Positions 8,168 through 16,947 of a DNA stretch of 64,000 nt are shown in pieces. The notes under the pieces are model-generated. The model was not told the DNA's origin. It searched no databases and saw only the letters and a program-made list of their open reading frames with translations. Origin of the DNA: Psychrobacillus psychrodurans (GTDB taxonomy: Bacteria; Bacillota; Bacilli; Bacillales_A; Planococcaceae); NCBI RefSeq assembly GCF_027563345.1, contig NZ_JAMKBK010000001.1; one strand, given 5' to 3'. Made by a program: the position numbers and the translations under genes. Position 1 is the first letter of the stretch. Each line of letters opens with the position of its first letter.

Positions 8168-8926
8168 ATGGCTAAAAGGGTAGCTATAGTAGTAGGTGCT
8201 ACGGGTTTTACTGGACAGTTTTTAGTAAAACAACTATGTGAAAGTGAAGAGTATGCTGCGGTTTCAGTCATCGTCAGAAGAGATTTTTCTTATAAACATG
8301 CCAAACTAGACATTCAAGTAAAGGATTTTGATAAATTAGGGGAAAATGATTTAGATATTGCGGATGACCTATTTTGCTGTCTGGGCACTACAATGAAAAA
8401 AGCTAAATCAAAAAAGAACTTTGAGAAAGTAGATTTAGAATACCCATTACGAATTGCTTCTTTAGCCAAAAAACGTGGGATCCCAAATTTTCATGTTATC
8501 TCAGCGGTTGGGTCCAATAAAAAGTCCCCTTTCTTCTATAGTCAGGTGAAGGGTAGGATGGAGGAGGCGTTAATGGAAATGGAGCTACCACATCTTTTCA
8601 TTTATAAACCATCCTTGCTAACAGGTGACCGAGGCGAGTTTCGCCTAGCAGAGCGCCTATCTGAAGGTATTTTTCAACTTTTAAACCCTATATTAATAGG
8701 ACCTTTAAGAAGAATGCGGTCCATTGAAGGGAAACAATTGGCTTTTGCTATGTACCATTACTCAATACATAATACTAAGAATGATGTAACAATTTATAGA
8801 CCATTAGATATTTTAAACGCTAAACCCTTAGAGGATATAGAGGAACAGCCGATTTCACGAGAAGAATTATTTAATTGGGAAAAGCGAGAAGATATTTTTG
8901 TAGATCCGGAAAAAGTCAATAAGTAA
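8168..8926 (+). CDS. NAD(P)H-binding SDR-like oxidoreductase (HTATIP2-like)
   Basis: 252 residues. The N-terminus MAKRVAIVVGATGFTGQFLV is a Rossmann dinucleotide-binding motif of the atypical SDR type (GATGxTG). A conserved CLGTTMKKAKSKKNFEKVD stretch near residue 75 and SAVGSNKKSPFFYSQVKGRMEEAL near 118 match the HTATIP2/YbjT-like group, with Tyr and Lys in the YSQVKG motif. Substrate unknown. The ATG at 8168 follows AAGGGGGAG; a longer upstream frame exists but would overlap the divergent gene's start and has no ribosome site. The antiporter gene begins 11 bases downstream, so they form an operon. Confidence 0.82.
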   Translation: MAKRVAIVVGATGFTGQFLVKQLCESEEYAAVSVIVRRDFSYKHAKLDIQVKDFDKLGENDLDIADDLFCCLGTTMKKAKSKKNFEKVDLEYPLRIASLAKKRGIPNFHVISAVGSNKKSPFFYSQVKGRMEEALMEMELPHLFIYKPSLLTGDRGEFRLAERLSEGIFQLLNPILIGPLRRMRSIEGKQLAFAMYHYSIHNTKNDVTIYRPLDILNAKPLEDIEEQPISREELFNWEKREDIFVDPEKVNK

Positions 8927-8937
8927 GGGGAGAAGCT

Positions 8938-10728
8938 ATGTTTGACTCGATGTTATTTGTTTTGATGTTTGTTGTAGTAGTAGGAATATTTTCGCAGTGG
9001 TTAGCATGGCGGATAAGAATGCCTGCAATTGTATTAATGTCAATCGTAGGACTATTAATAGGACCTATTTTGGGTTTGGTCAACCCTCAAGAGAGCTTGG
9101 GGGAATTGTTTAGCCCTCTTATTTCTTTAGCAGTAGCTATTATTTTATTTGAAGGAAGTTTAAATTTAGATTTCCGTGAAGTACGAAGCTTTAGCAAGCC
9201 ACTTACCCGTATTGTAACGCTTGGAGCTTTCATAGCCTGGATCGCAGGCTCTCTTGCTGCGCATTATATTGCTGGGCTATCAGTTGCTGTTGCATTTGTT
9301 ATCGGTGGGCTATTTATCGTGACTGGTCCAACGGTTATTTTGCCATTACTTAGACAAGCAAAGTTGAAATCCAGAACAGCCGCAATTCTAAAATGGGAAG
9401 GAATTGTAGTAGATCCGTTTGGTGCATTACTAGCTGTATTTGCATTTGAAGCTATTAAGTTTATAAATGGCGATGAGTCATTCACATCGTTTTTACTTTT
9501 CTTTACAGGTTCTATTTTTGCCGGGGGATTAGGTTGGTTATTCGGCTGGGTATTAGGGAAAATGTTTGAAAAAGGTCAGATTCCAGAGTATTTAAAAGCG
9601 CCTGTCGTGTTTGCTGTTGTGCTATTAGTTTTTGTTTTCTCAGATGTTATAATGCATGAAACAGGTTTACTTGCTGTAACTGCGATGGGGATTACGATGG
9701 CAAATATGCATATTGCATCCATCAACGATATGAGACATTTCAAAGAAAACATATCTGTGTTACTTGTTTCTAGTATTTTTGTAATGTTAACAGCGTCCTT
9801 AGACCCGAGTATCTTATTGGAAATTTTCAATCCGCAAATCGTACTATTTGTATTAGCAATGTTGTTTATCGTTCGCCCTTTATCAATATGGTTATCGACC
9901 ATTGGGACTGACCTAATGAACAATGAAAAAATATTAATCGGTTGGATTGCACCTCGTGGGATAGTGGCACTCACTGTTTCCGGATATTTTGCTACTGTGT
10001 TACAAGAAAGCGGGTATGAGGATGCAGAAATGCTTACAGCCTTAACTTTTGCACTCGTATTTGCAACCGTAATTTTCCACGGATTTTCCATTGGATGGGT
10101 TGCTAAAAAACTCAAGCTTGTTGCCACAGAAAAACCAGGTGTACTAATTGTTGGTGGAAATGCTTTCACTGCAGAGCTCGCTCTTTCATTGCTTAACGAG
10201 AAAATGGATGTACTAGTAGTGGATAATTCATGGGAACAACTAAGATATGCAAGGAAACTAGGAGTACCAACTTATGCAGGGGATATATTGTCCGAGCAAA
10301 CAGAGTATTCCTTAGATTTGGCTCCTTTTCCTAAAATGATTGCCGCTACAGAAATGGATGCTTATAATGCATTGATCTGCTCAAACTTTGTAGTGGAGTT
10401 GGGACGAGATGCACTATATCAAACTGCTTCTAGCAATGTTTCAGAAAGTGAGTACCATCCATCTATTGGAGGTAAAATACTATTCAATAGCTCCGCGAAT
10501 ATTTATGATTTAACGGAACTTGTGCTAAAAGGTTTTGTCATTCGTAAGACTAATATTACAGAGCAGTATGATTACAACCAATACCTTGATGCTCGCGCTA
10601 AAGACTCGACTCTGCTCTATATCCTTCGAGCAGATGGCACCTTAAAGTTCTTTACGACCAAAATGGAGCTCAGTGCAAGTCCAGGTGACCTTGTCGTGAG
10701 CTTGACACCTCCGACACATATAATATAA
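8938..10728 (+). CDS. CPA-type cation:proton antiporter with TrkA-like domain
   Basis: 596 residues. About 12 hydrophobic segments (residues 3-395) form a Na+/H+ or K+/H+ exchanger domain with typical landmarks LFEGSLNLDF, TGPTVILPLLR, WEGIVVDPFGALLAVF (the conserved Asp-Pro of the transport site) and IAPRGIVALTVSGY. The cytoplasmic C-terminus (from about 400) carries a Rossmann-type regulatory fold, VLIVGGNAFTAELALSLL followed by VLVVDNSWEQL, as in RCK/TrkA-N domains. It then ends in a TrkA-C-like region. The ATG follows GGGGAGAAG. Ion selectivity is not determinable. Confidence 0.88.
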   Translation: MFDSMLFVLMFVVVVGIFSQWLAWRIRMPAIVLMSIVGLLIGPILGLVNPQESLGELFSPLISLAVAIILFEGSLNLDFREVRSFSKPLTRIVTLGAFIAWIAGSLAAHYIAGLSVAVAFVIGGLFIVTGPTVILPLLRQAKLKSRTAAILKWEGIVVDPFGALLAVFAFEAIKFINGDESFTSFLLFFTGSIFAGGLGWLFGWVLGKMFEKGQIPEYLKAPVVFAVVLLVFVFSDVIMHETGLLAVTAMGITMANMHIASINDMRHFKENISVLLVSSIFVMLTASLDPSILLEIFNPQIVLFVLAMLFIVRPLSIWLSTIGTDLMNNEKILIGWIAPRGIVALTVSGYFATVLQESGYEDAEMLTALTFALVFATVIFHGFSIGWVAKKLKLVATEKPGVLIVGGNAFTAELALSLLNEKMDVLVVDNSWEQLRYARKLGVPTYAGDILSEQTEYSLDLAPFPKMIAATEMDAYNALICSNFVVELGRDALYQTASSNVSESEYHPSIGGKILFNSSANIYDLTELVLKGFVIRKTNITEQYDYNQYLDARAKDSTLLYILRADGTLKFFTTKMELSASPGDLVVSLTPPTHII

Positions 10729-10830
10729 TACCTCTCCGTCAAAAGGATGAACTTTAATAAATACAGTCTCTTTTTGCAAAAATATCGCCTTTTTTTGATA
10801 CAATAAGGGTGAATAAGGAGGTTCTGTATT

Positions 10831-11394
10831 GTGAAAATTCTACTCGTAGACGGAACGATAATTGGCACGAAAACAGGTGTCATCTTAGATCAAGTGAAAG
10901 ACTATATAGAAGAAATTAATAAAGAGTACAAATTAGAGATTATTAGCCTTTCAAATTACGAGCATCAATTTGTAGATGGACGTCCATTTGAAAACTACAA
11001 CGATGATATGAAACTGCTTGTAAGTAAATTTGACCAAGCGGATGGTTTTATAATTGCTTCACCTATTTTCCAGGGGTCCATACCAGGTGTACTAAAAAAC
11101 ACATTCGATTTCCTACATCCAAAGTCAATGCGCTATAAACCAGTATCAATCGTGGCAAATGGAGGAACATATCAGCATCATCTTGTAATTGAAAATCAGC
11201 TGAAACCGATATTAGATTATTTTAGATGCCTAGTTACACCTAATTATGTGTATACTCATAAAAGCCATTTCGATGAAAATAATGTCATTATTGATAGTGA
11301 TGTACATGATCGTTTAAGAGAGCTAGCTCGCGTATTTGTCCAATACGCCGAAATGAGCAAAAACCTCTGCAAAGAAACAATAGATGCACACTAA
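10831..11394 (+). CDS. NADPH-dependent FMN reductase-like flavoprotein
   Basis: 187 residues with the flavodoxin-like fold of NADPH-dependent FMN reductases. Features are MKILLVDGTIIGTKTG at the N-terminus (FMN phosphate loop), the family motif IASPIFQGSIPGVLKNTFDFL near residue 75, and VSIVANGGTYQHHL near 107. It is cytoplasmic. The GTG start at 10831 has AAGGAGG eight bases upstream. It is single-gene, ended by a strong hairpin that is itself part of the duplicated segment downstream. Physiological electron acceptor unknown. Confidence 0.85.
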   Translation: MKILLVDGTIIGTKTGVILDQVKDYIEEINKEYKLEIISLSNYEHQFVDGRPFENYNDDMKLLVSKFDQADGFIIASPIFQGSIPGVLKNTFDFLHPKSMRYKPVSIVANGGTYQHHLVIENQLKPILDYFRCLVTPNYVYTHKSHFDENNVIIDSDVHDRLRELARVFVQYAEMSKNLCKETIDAH

Positions 11395-11402
11395 GTTAAA
11401 CT

Positions 11403-11434
11403 AAGATGTCTCGGTAAATCGAGACATCTTTTTT
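11403..11434 (+). terminator. Terminator of the FMN-reductase gene (first copy)
   Basis: The stem AAGATGTCTCG / CGAGACATCTT is followed by T. The same hairpin recurs at 11731 because the segment is duplicated. Confidence 0.9.
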
Positions 11435-11508
11435 ATATGGAGTAACAAATGCTTAATAGCTGAAAGAGTATGAGAAAGTGATCTGCTTATGGAAAAAATA
11501 TCCTAAGG

Positions 11509-11620
11509 GCAAGTAATAGCAACGGGAGAGCAAGTAAATAGAAAATAGTGCAAGTAAATCTATCTGGTGAGCAAGTTAAAATGAGCTGAAAGCAAGTAAC
11601 CAGCTTGTGAGCGCAAGTAA
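11509..11620 (+). repeat. GCAAGTAA six-motif block A1 (21-bp pitch)
   Basis: Motif starts are at 11509, 11530, 11550, 11571, 11592 and 11613, giving steps of 21, 20, 21, 21 and 21. The motif is GCAAGTAA (one GCAAGTTA), and spacers are unrelated in sequence. Confidence 0.9.
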
Positions 11621-11696
11621 CCACAATTTATTATCATATCCATTTTAATAATCACATTCATAACCATTCATAGGAAAAATAAATTTAAGATTTATA

Positions 11697-11723
11697 TGAA
11701 CTTTTTCGACTTTGCAATGTCTA
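11697..11723 (+). promoter_or_regulatory. ECF-like promoter, duplicated copy
   Basis: TGAAC (11697-11701) and GTCTA (11719-11723) are 17 bases apart, identical to the copy at 12023. A transcript starting here would meet the second terminator hairpin at 11731 almost at once. Confidence 0.4.
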
Positions 11724-11730
11724 ATGTATA

Positions 11731-11760
11731 ATGTCTCGGTAAATCGAGACATCTTTTTTT
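11731..11760 (+). terminator. Terminator hairpin, duplicated copy
   Basis: ATGTCTCG / CGAGACAT arms are followed by a T run. This is a duplicate of the FMN-reductase terminator, now lying between two promoter copies. Confidence 0.85.
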
Positions 11761-11834
11761 ATATGGAGTAACAAATGCTTAATAGCTGAAAGAGTATGAG
11801 AAAGTGACCTGCTTATGGAAAAAATATCCTAAGG

Positions 11835-11946
11835 GCAAGTAATAGCAACGGGAGAGCAAGTAAATAGAAAATAGCGCAAGTAAATTTATCTGGTGAGCAA
11901 GTTAAAATGAGCTGAAAGCAAGTAACCAGCTTGTGAGCGCAAGTAA
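11835..11946 (+). repeat. GCAAGTAA six-motif block A2 (21-bp pitch)
   Basis: Motif starts are at 11835, 11856, 11876, 11897, 11918 and 11939, with the same 21/20/21/21/21 steps as block A1. This is expected, since it belongs to the duplicated segment. Confidence 0.9.
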
Positions 11947-12022
11947 CCACAATTTATTATCATATCCATTTTAATAATCACATTCATGACCATTCATAAG
12001 AAAAATAAATTTAAGATTTATA

Positions 12023-12050
12023 TGAACTTTTTCGACTTTGCAATGTCTAA
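12023..12050 (+). promoter_or_regulatory. Candidate autoregulated ECF promoter of the sigma/anti-sigma operon
   Basis: TGAAC (12023-12027), followed by a T-rich stretch and GTCTA (12045-12049) at 17-bp spacing, resembles the TGAAAC-N16-CGTC type used by Bacillus ECF sigma factors. It lies about 28 bases before the GTG start. Autoregulation is inferred from position and motif only. Confidence 0.5.
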
Positions 12051-12077
12051 TGTATATCAGAACAAGGGGGTGACCGA

Positions 12078-12593
12078 GTGGTAGAATCAGAAATTGCTAA
12101 AAAAGCCATTAAAGGGGATGACCAGGCTTTCTTAAAGTTAATGCAATTATATAAAGATACATTATATCGTACGGCTTTTGCATTTTTAAAAAATGAACAT
12201 GATGCACTTGAAGCGATGCAGGAAGTAACTTTTCGAGCATATCAAAAAATACATACAGTTAAAGAACCAAGCTACGTGAAAACATGGCTAGTTCGTATCA
12301 TGATGAATTACTGTCAGGACCAGTTGAAAAAGCGTAAAAGATATAGTTCAAGCGAGGTGCTACAGAAGATAGGATTTGAAGATGCGACTCACCTAGAGAT
12401 GAACGAAGCAATAGAATCCTTGTCTAGTGTTGAACAGCAGTTAATATTTCTAAAGTACTTTCAAAATACGAAAATAAAAGAAATTGCAGAACTAGAGAAA
12501 ATTCCAGAAGGCACTGTTAAGTCAAGGCTTCACAAAGCACTCAAGTCATTAAAATGTTTTCTATCGGAGAAAGGAGATGCGGACCATGTTTGA
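12078..12593 (+). CDS. ECF RNA polymerase sigma factor
   Basis: 171 residues with sigma region 2 (about residues 10-80: YKDTLYRTAFAFLKNEHDALEAMQEVTFRAYQKI and a WLVRIMMNYCQDQLKKRKR basic helix) and region 4 (about 108-160, helix-turn-helix IPEGTVKSRLHKALKSLK). It belongs to the SigV/SigM/SigY-like group of Bacillus factors. The start is a GTG at 12078 with AAGGGGGTGA upstream. Its end overlaps the anti-sigma start by 8 bases, a classic coupled pair. It is probably released by an envelope signal sensed by the downstream partner, as in related systems. Confidence 0.9.
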   Translation: MVESEIAKKAIKGDDQAFLKLMQLYKDTLYRTAFAFLKNEHDALEAMQEVTFRAYQKIHTVKEPSYVKTWLVRIMMNYCQDQLKKRKRYSSSEVLQKIGFEDATHLEMNEAIESLSSVEQQLIFLKYFQNTKIKEIAELEKIPEGTVKSRLHKALKSLKCFLSEKGDADHV

Positions 12594-13890
12594 AAAGGAA
12601 GAACAAATGCTTGAAGAAACTAAAAATAGATTAGAAAAAGTTGAAGTACCTGAACAACTCGTAAATGATGCTATTCAGCAAGGGGTACTCCAAGCGAAAA
12701 ACAAAAAGCAAAAGCGTAAAAAGACGTTATGGGCTTTTTCAGTTGCTGCAATTCTACTACTAACCTTCGTGGCATCCATTCGTGTATCACCTGCATTTGC
12801 AAGTGCTATTTCTACAATACCAGGCATGGATAGGTTAGTGCATCTCGTTCAGCTAGATAAAGGCATGAAAGCAATCGTTGAAAATGATTATTATGAACCA
12901 ATCGGTAAAAGCCAAATTAAGGATAATATGACCCTTACTGTCGATGGAATTATTATTGATGAAACAGGTGCAGAAGTCTTTTATACATTAGAAGCTCCCC
13001 ATTCACTTGAAGGCATGGATTACCAAGTAGTTAAGGTATTTAACGATGGACACGAACTAATAGCATCTGTTGGTTATGATCTACCAGACCAAGAAACAGC
13101 AAATAGAATAGTGGACAAATTTAGTTTTGTTTTTGGAGAGACAGAACAATTTACAAGTAATAATTTTGAAATTCAGTTTGATGTAGAGCAAAATAACAAA
13201 ACAACGCCTTTCAATGTACCTTTTACACTCAAAAAAGAAATTAAGCCCGGGAAAATATATACATTAAATGAAACCGTTGAGATAGAAGGTCAACAAATAA
13301 AAGTAAAAAAAATAAAGATATATCCATTAAGAGTAGCTGTTACATTAGAATTTAACAAACAAAACAAAATGAAAATATTGCAGTTTGAGGATATGCGGAT
13401 AGAAGATGAAAACGGTGAAATATGGAGTTCTATTCGTAATGGGATATCTGGTCGTGGTGAAAATCAAAACAAAGAAAATACGTACTTCTTACAAAGTAAT
13501 TATTTTAAGGAGCCGAAAGAGCTATATTTAAAGTTCGATAAAGTGCAAGCACTCCCTAAAGAAGAAAGCTACTTGCTAGTAGATTTTGCAAAGAAGGAAA
13601 TACTGGAGCAGCCTTCACAAAGAAAAATAGAAGTATTAAACATTGGCGACAATACAATCGAACTTAGATATTATCCGATTAGAGAGAATTATATGTATAC
13701 CTTATTTTCTCAAGGAGAAAATGCAAAAGGTGAAATAGTTGATATATCTGGACAAAGTAATCATGGCAACGATAAAGAACAATTTTCTATAAATACTTTA
13801 GATGAAAAAGATATAATTAACCCTATTAGACTAGATTTCATTGCATATCCCAATTACTTAGACGGCTCTGCTTCCATTCAAATAAAATAG
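12586..13890 (+). CDS. Membrane anti-sigma factor, DUF4179 type
   Basis: 434 residues. A short cytoplasmic charged N-terminus (residues 1-45) should hold the cognate sigma factor. One transmembrane helix follows at about 48-66 (LWAFSVAAILLLTFVASIRV). Next come the DUF4179 hallmark AFASAISTIPGMDRLVHLV and a large external domain of beta-rich repeats (DUF5643-like in the second half). I start at ATG 12586, about 10 bases after AAGGAG; the ATG at 12577 is too close to that site. It is co-transcribed with and translationally coupled to the sigma factor. The signal sensed is unknown. Confidence 0.85.
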   Translation: MFEKEEQMLEETKNRLEKVEVPEQLVNDAIQQGVLQAKNKKQKRKKTLWAFSVAAILLLTFVASIRVSPAFASAISTIPGMDRLVHLVQLDKGMKAIVENDYYEPIGKSQIKDNMTLTVDGIIIDETGAEVFYTLEAPHSLEGMDYQVVKVFNDGHELIASVGYDLPDQETANRIVDKFSFVFGETEQFTSNNFEIQFDVEQNNKTTPFNVPFTLKKEIKPGKIYTLNETVEIEGQQIKVKKIKIYPLRVAVTLEFNKQNKMKILQFEDMRIEDENGEIWSSIRNGISGRGENQNKENTYFLQSNYFKEPKELYLKFDKVQALPKEESYLLVDFAKKEILEQPSQRKIEVLNIGDNTIELRYYPIRENYMYTLFSQGENAKGEIVDISGQSNHGNDKEQFSINTLDEKDIINPIRLDFIAYPNYLDGSASIQIK

Positions 13891-13928
13891 AAGCTATAAA
13901 ACCTTATTATTTCACTCACCATTATGTC

Positions 13929-13966
13929 AAAACCTCCTATCAATTCATTTGACAGGAGGTTTTTGT
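13929..13966. terminator. Bidirectional terminator
   Basis: AAAACCTCCT / AGGAGGTTTT arms, with T on the plus side and A on the other, lie between the convergent anti-sigma and DUF3147 genes. Confidence 0.85.
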
Positions 13967-13968
13967 AT

Positions 13969-14313
13969 TTATAGTTGTATATTAAATTGTGCAAGAACTA
14001 ATTTTTGTATCCCAAGAAAAACTCCCCAAGATAGGATGCCCACTATTATCGCCAATACAAAAGGAAATGAGTGCTTTAACATCATATAAACTGCAAGTAG
14101 CATAACAATTGTAGCAGGCAATCCAACAAGTACACCTAGTGTAAAGGTTTGAATTTCTCTGCTTGTTTCCCCTTGAAAAGTTAGCCAAAAAATACTCATT
14201 AAACTAATAAGGGGAAGGGCAGCGATAATTCCACCATATAATGGAAACCTTCTTGCAAGCTCTGTAACACAAGCTATGATAAAAGCTGAGCTAATGATTT
14301 TCATCCACCACAT
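13969..14313 (-). CDS. DUF3147 family membrane protein
   Basis: 114 residues with four hydrophobic helices (about 3-20, 26-46, 60-80 and 85-107) and the ELARRFPLYGGIIAALPL motif typical of DUF3147 small membrane proteins. Function is unknown. Its ATG overlaps the stop of the upstream MarR gene by one base (TAATG), so the two are translationally coupled and the repressor probably controls it. Confidence 0.8.
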   Translation of the reverse strand: MWWMKIISSAFIIACVTELARRFPLYGGIIAALPLISLMSIFWLTFQGETSREIQTFTLGVLVGLPATIVMLLAVYMMLKHSFPFVLAIIVGILSWGVFLGIQKLVLAQFNIQL

Positions 14314-14705
14314 TATTTGACTACCTCACTCAATATGCGGAAAGCTTTTAACACCATAGTTTGTTCCTCACTCGATAATTTAAATAATGATTGTTGCAAT
14401 TTTATTTCGTCTAATTCTGTATTTTGCTTTACTACCTCTAATCCTACTGTCGTTAATTGTAAATAGACTTTTCGTTGGTCTTCTTTCAGTCGTTCTTTTA
14501 TAACCCAACCGTTGTATTCAAGCTTTTTCACATGTTCAGATGCAGTATTATGAGAAATATTTAAAGCATTAGCTATATCACTGACTGTAACTAATTCTTC
14601 CTTTTGAATAATTTGCAGTATACGAACACTTTGGTGAGAAATGATTTGTTGATGTTTAGGATGTAAATAATAATAAATATCCGTAAAATATTTGTTTAAT
14701 TCCAT
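14313..14705 (-). CDS. MarR family transcriptional regulator
   Basis: 130 residues with a winged helix at about 30-95 (TVSDIANALNISHNTASEHVKKLEYNGWVIKER is the recognition helix and wing start; KVYLQLTTVGLEVV continues the wing). The true start is the ATG at 14703-14705, which has GGAGG upstream; an ATG four codons earlier actually overlaps that ribosome site. A long palindrome covers its promoter region (14720-14756), pointing to autoregulation together with the coupled DUF3147 gene. Ligand unknown. Confidence 0.88.
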   Translation of the reverse strand: MELNKYFTDIYYYLHPKHQQIISHQSVRILQIIQKEELVTVSDIANALNISHNTASEHVKKLEYNGWVIKERLKEDQRKVYLQLTTVGLEVVKQNTELDEIKLQQSLFKLSSEEQTMVLKAFRILSEVVK

Positions 14706-14719
14706 AGCAACCTCCATTT

Positions 14720-14756
14720 ATATCGTATAAACCGATTGTATCGTTTAATACGATAT
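14720..14756. promoter_or_regulatory. Palindromic operator for the MarR regulator
   Basis: The inverted repeat has outer arms ATATCGTAT (14720-14728) and its complement ending at 14756. Inner arms are imperfect (AAACCGAT against AAACGAT). It is centred about 33 bases upstream of the MarR start codon, where a promoter is expected. Confidence 0.65.
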
Positions 14757-14906
14757 AAGTAAAGGTGGATTTTTGTGATCATTACCATATTGACCTTAGG
14801 AGACTTGGCATCGTCAGAGGAAAGTGTTCCACTACAATGGAAATGAATAGTGTTAAGTCTTTTCCATTCCATAAAATTACTTTAGTGTTATTCGATAAAT
14901 ATGCAT

Positions 14907-14946
14907 AAAAAAACAGGTGAAGATAATGCACTTTTCCTTCACCTGT
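14907..14946 (-). terminator. Terminator of the GGDEF-EAL gene
   Basis: ACAGGTGAAG / CTTCACCTGT arms are followed by T7 on the minus strand. Confidence 0.85.
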
Positions 14947-14952
14947 CTATAA

Positions 14953-16947
14953 TTATTTGTCTTTTAGGTAGTTCTGTTCAAATTCATCGAAAGAAATAGG
15001 TTTTGAGAAATAATATCCCTGGAAGTATGTTAGACCAAGAGTATTCAAATAGTCTACCTGTTCTTTTGATTCTACACCTTCAGCGAGAACATCGCATTTT
15101 AATCCTTTGGCAAGATTCATAAATGTATGTAGAATGAGCTCTGCATTTGTTTCTTTTCCAATCTTGTCCACAAAATACTTATCGATTTTCAATTTATCTA
15201 TTTGAAAATCTACAAGATCTGCTAGCTTTGAATATCCTGTCCCGAAATCATCTAGTGATAAGCGAATTCCATGCTTTCTACAAAATGCAATATTTTCTAA
15301 TATATTTTGATCAGTTTCTAAGTTTGCATTTTCTGTAATTTCAATATCTACCATTTGGGGTGGAACTCTATAGTACTGGATAAAATGGATTAAATCATTA
15401 AAAAACTGCCTATTTCCAAGTAGCTTAGGGGTGATATTGATAGCTACAGACTTATCAAATCCATAATCTTGAATCCAACTAGAAACTTTGGCAAATACCT
15501 CGCTGATTAAATACTTTGTTAATTCCTCTATTCTTCCACTATTATCGGCAATTTCAATAAACTCTGGAGGAGTAATATATCCATATTTTGGATGAGTCCA
15601 ACGAGTGAGCACCTCTATTCCAATTACTTCATTAGTTATAGAATTGAACTGAGGTTGTACAACAAAATGAAGCGATGTTTCACTTAAGTCCCCGTGTAAT
15701 TCATTTTCAATATTTACCTTTCTTTCTAATTCCTCAATCATAGAGTGTTCAAAGAAACTGAAGTTATTAACATTTCGTTTCTTTGAATCGTACATAGCAA
15801 TATTAGCGTAACGAAACAGTAAATCAGTGTCAGGTGCATCCATAGGATACCTGGAAATTCCAATACTAAGGCTTAGTGGAATAGAGGGCACTGATTTGGA
15901 TTCGGAAGTTTGTTGGAAATCTTGAATCAGTTTATTAGCTATAACGCTTAGCTGTTCCTTATTTACTTCATCTGTAAATATAACAAACTCATCCCCGCCG
16001 ACACGTGCAACTACTTTATCGATCTCCATACTTTGGTTAAAAAACTTGGCAATTTCTACAAGAAGTGCATCCCCTCGTGCATGACCATACATATCATTTA
16101 TTAATTTGAAACCATCTAAATCTATGTAAAAAAAGGAAAAAGACTGATTCTTTTTTATTTTGTGCTTGAGTATATCGTAAGTCATTCTTCGATTAGGCAA
16201 GTTCGTTAAAAAGTCATAATAAGCAAGACTTCTTAAATCCTTTTCTATATTTTTTCTTTCCGCTATATGATGAAAAAATACGGACAATCCTCCTTCAGCC
16301 ATTGGGTAGGCTTTTACCTCGAACCAAGTTGGGATAGAAGGGATATAAATTTCCTGTTGCCTAGTTTTTTTCTCTAACATAACCTGTTGAAGGAAAGGGT
16401 AAAATTCTGTTTCTATTAAAGATGGACTTTCGGAATTACAATAGTTAAAGCTTGTATGCACTTTGCTTAATAATGTTTTTCCGTATTCGTTTATATAGGT
16501 AACATTCCAATGTTTATCTACAGAAAAGAAAGCATCTGTCATGCTTTCTAAAATATTAGTCGTCTCTGAATTAACTACCAGATGCTTTTTCGATAATGAA
16601 TATATAATAATTGCACCTATTCTATTCGAAGAAAGATTCAATTTATATGTATGGAATAAGTAACTATAGTGGTTACTTTCTATAAGGCTTGTAAATTCTT
16701 TTCGAAATTCATCTATTTCACCACGTAGTACCTGTTGGATAGAATCTAGTTGATCGTAGTTATAGGTTGACTCCAATAAATCGGTGAAGTTAAAGTTTTC
16801 TGTAATAAGGAGGGTATATTCATTTACATGCTTAATCATATTCCACGCATTATTCTTATTTAATATCTTGCCTGTTTCGTCCAAAACGAGGATTAAATCC
16901 TCAGAAGTATTTAATATTGTTTGTGTAAAAGTATTATATGCATCCAA
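14953..16947 (-). CDS. PAS-GGDEF-EAL cyclic-di-GMP enzyme
   Basis: 664 residues, no membrane helix. Two PAS-like sensor regions (about 1-110 and 125-230) precede a GGDEF diguanylate cyclase domain (about 235-400, intact VARVGGDEFVIF near 316) and an EAL phosphodiesterase domain (about 410-660). In the EAL domain the signature is EVL (IGIEVLTRW) instead of EAL. Other key residues remain: the Asn of AINITPKLL, the Glu of EITENA, DDFGTGYSKL, KIDKYFV and AEGVESKEQ. It may therefore be active both ways, or one domain may be regulatory. The ATG has AAAGAGGTG upstream. Confidence 0.9.
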   Translation of the reverse strand: MDAYNTFTQTILNTSEDLILVLDETGKILNKNNAWNMIKHVNEYTLLITENFNFTDLLESTYNYDQLDSIQQVLRGEIDEFRKEFTSLIESNHYSYLFHTYKLNLSSNRIGAIIIYSLSKKHLVVNSETTNILESMTDAFFSVDKHWNVTYINEYGKTLLSKVHTSFNYCNSESPSLIETEFYPFLQQVMLEKKTRQQEIYIPSIPTWFEVKAYPMAEGGLSVFFHHIAERKNIEKDLRSLAYYDFLTNLPNRRMTYDILKHKIKKNQSFSFFYIDLDGFKLINDMYGHARGDALLVEIAKFFNQSMEIDKVVARVGGDEFVIFTDEVNKEQLSVIANKLIQDFQQTSESKSVPSIPLSLSIGISRYPMDAPDTDLLFRYANIAMYDSKKRNVNNFSFFEHSMIEELERKVNIENELHGDLSETSLHFVVQPQFNSITNEVIGIEVLTRWTHPKYGYITPPEFIEIADNSGRIEELTKYLISEVFAKVSSWIQDYGFDKSVAINITPKLLGNRQFFNDLIHFIQYYRVPPQMVDIEITENANLETDQNILENIAFCRKHGIRLSLDDFGTGYSKLADLVDFQIDKLKIDKYFVDKIGKETNAELILHTFMNLAKGLKCDVLAEGVESKEQVDYLNTLGLTYFQGYYFSKPISFDEFEQNYLKDK

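Larger units (their letters stand above)
11406..12055. repeat. Tandem duplication of a 325-bp intergenic segment
   Basis: Copy 1 spans about 11406-11730 and copy 2 about 11731-12055. They differ by a handful of substitutions and one extra T. Each copy contains, in order: a terminator hairpin, a six-motif GCAAGTAA block, an AT-rich stretch and an ECF-like promoter. Copy 2 directly precedes the sigma-factor gene. Confidence 0.95.
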
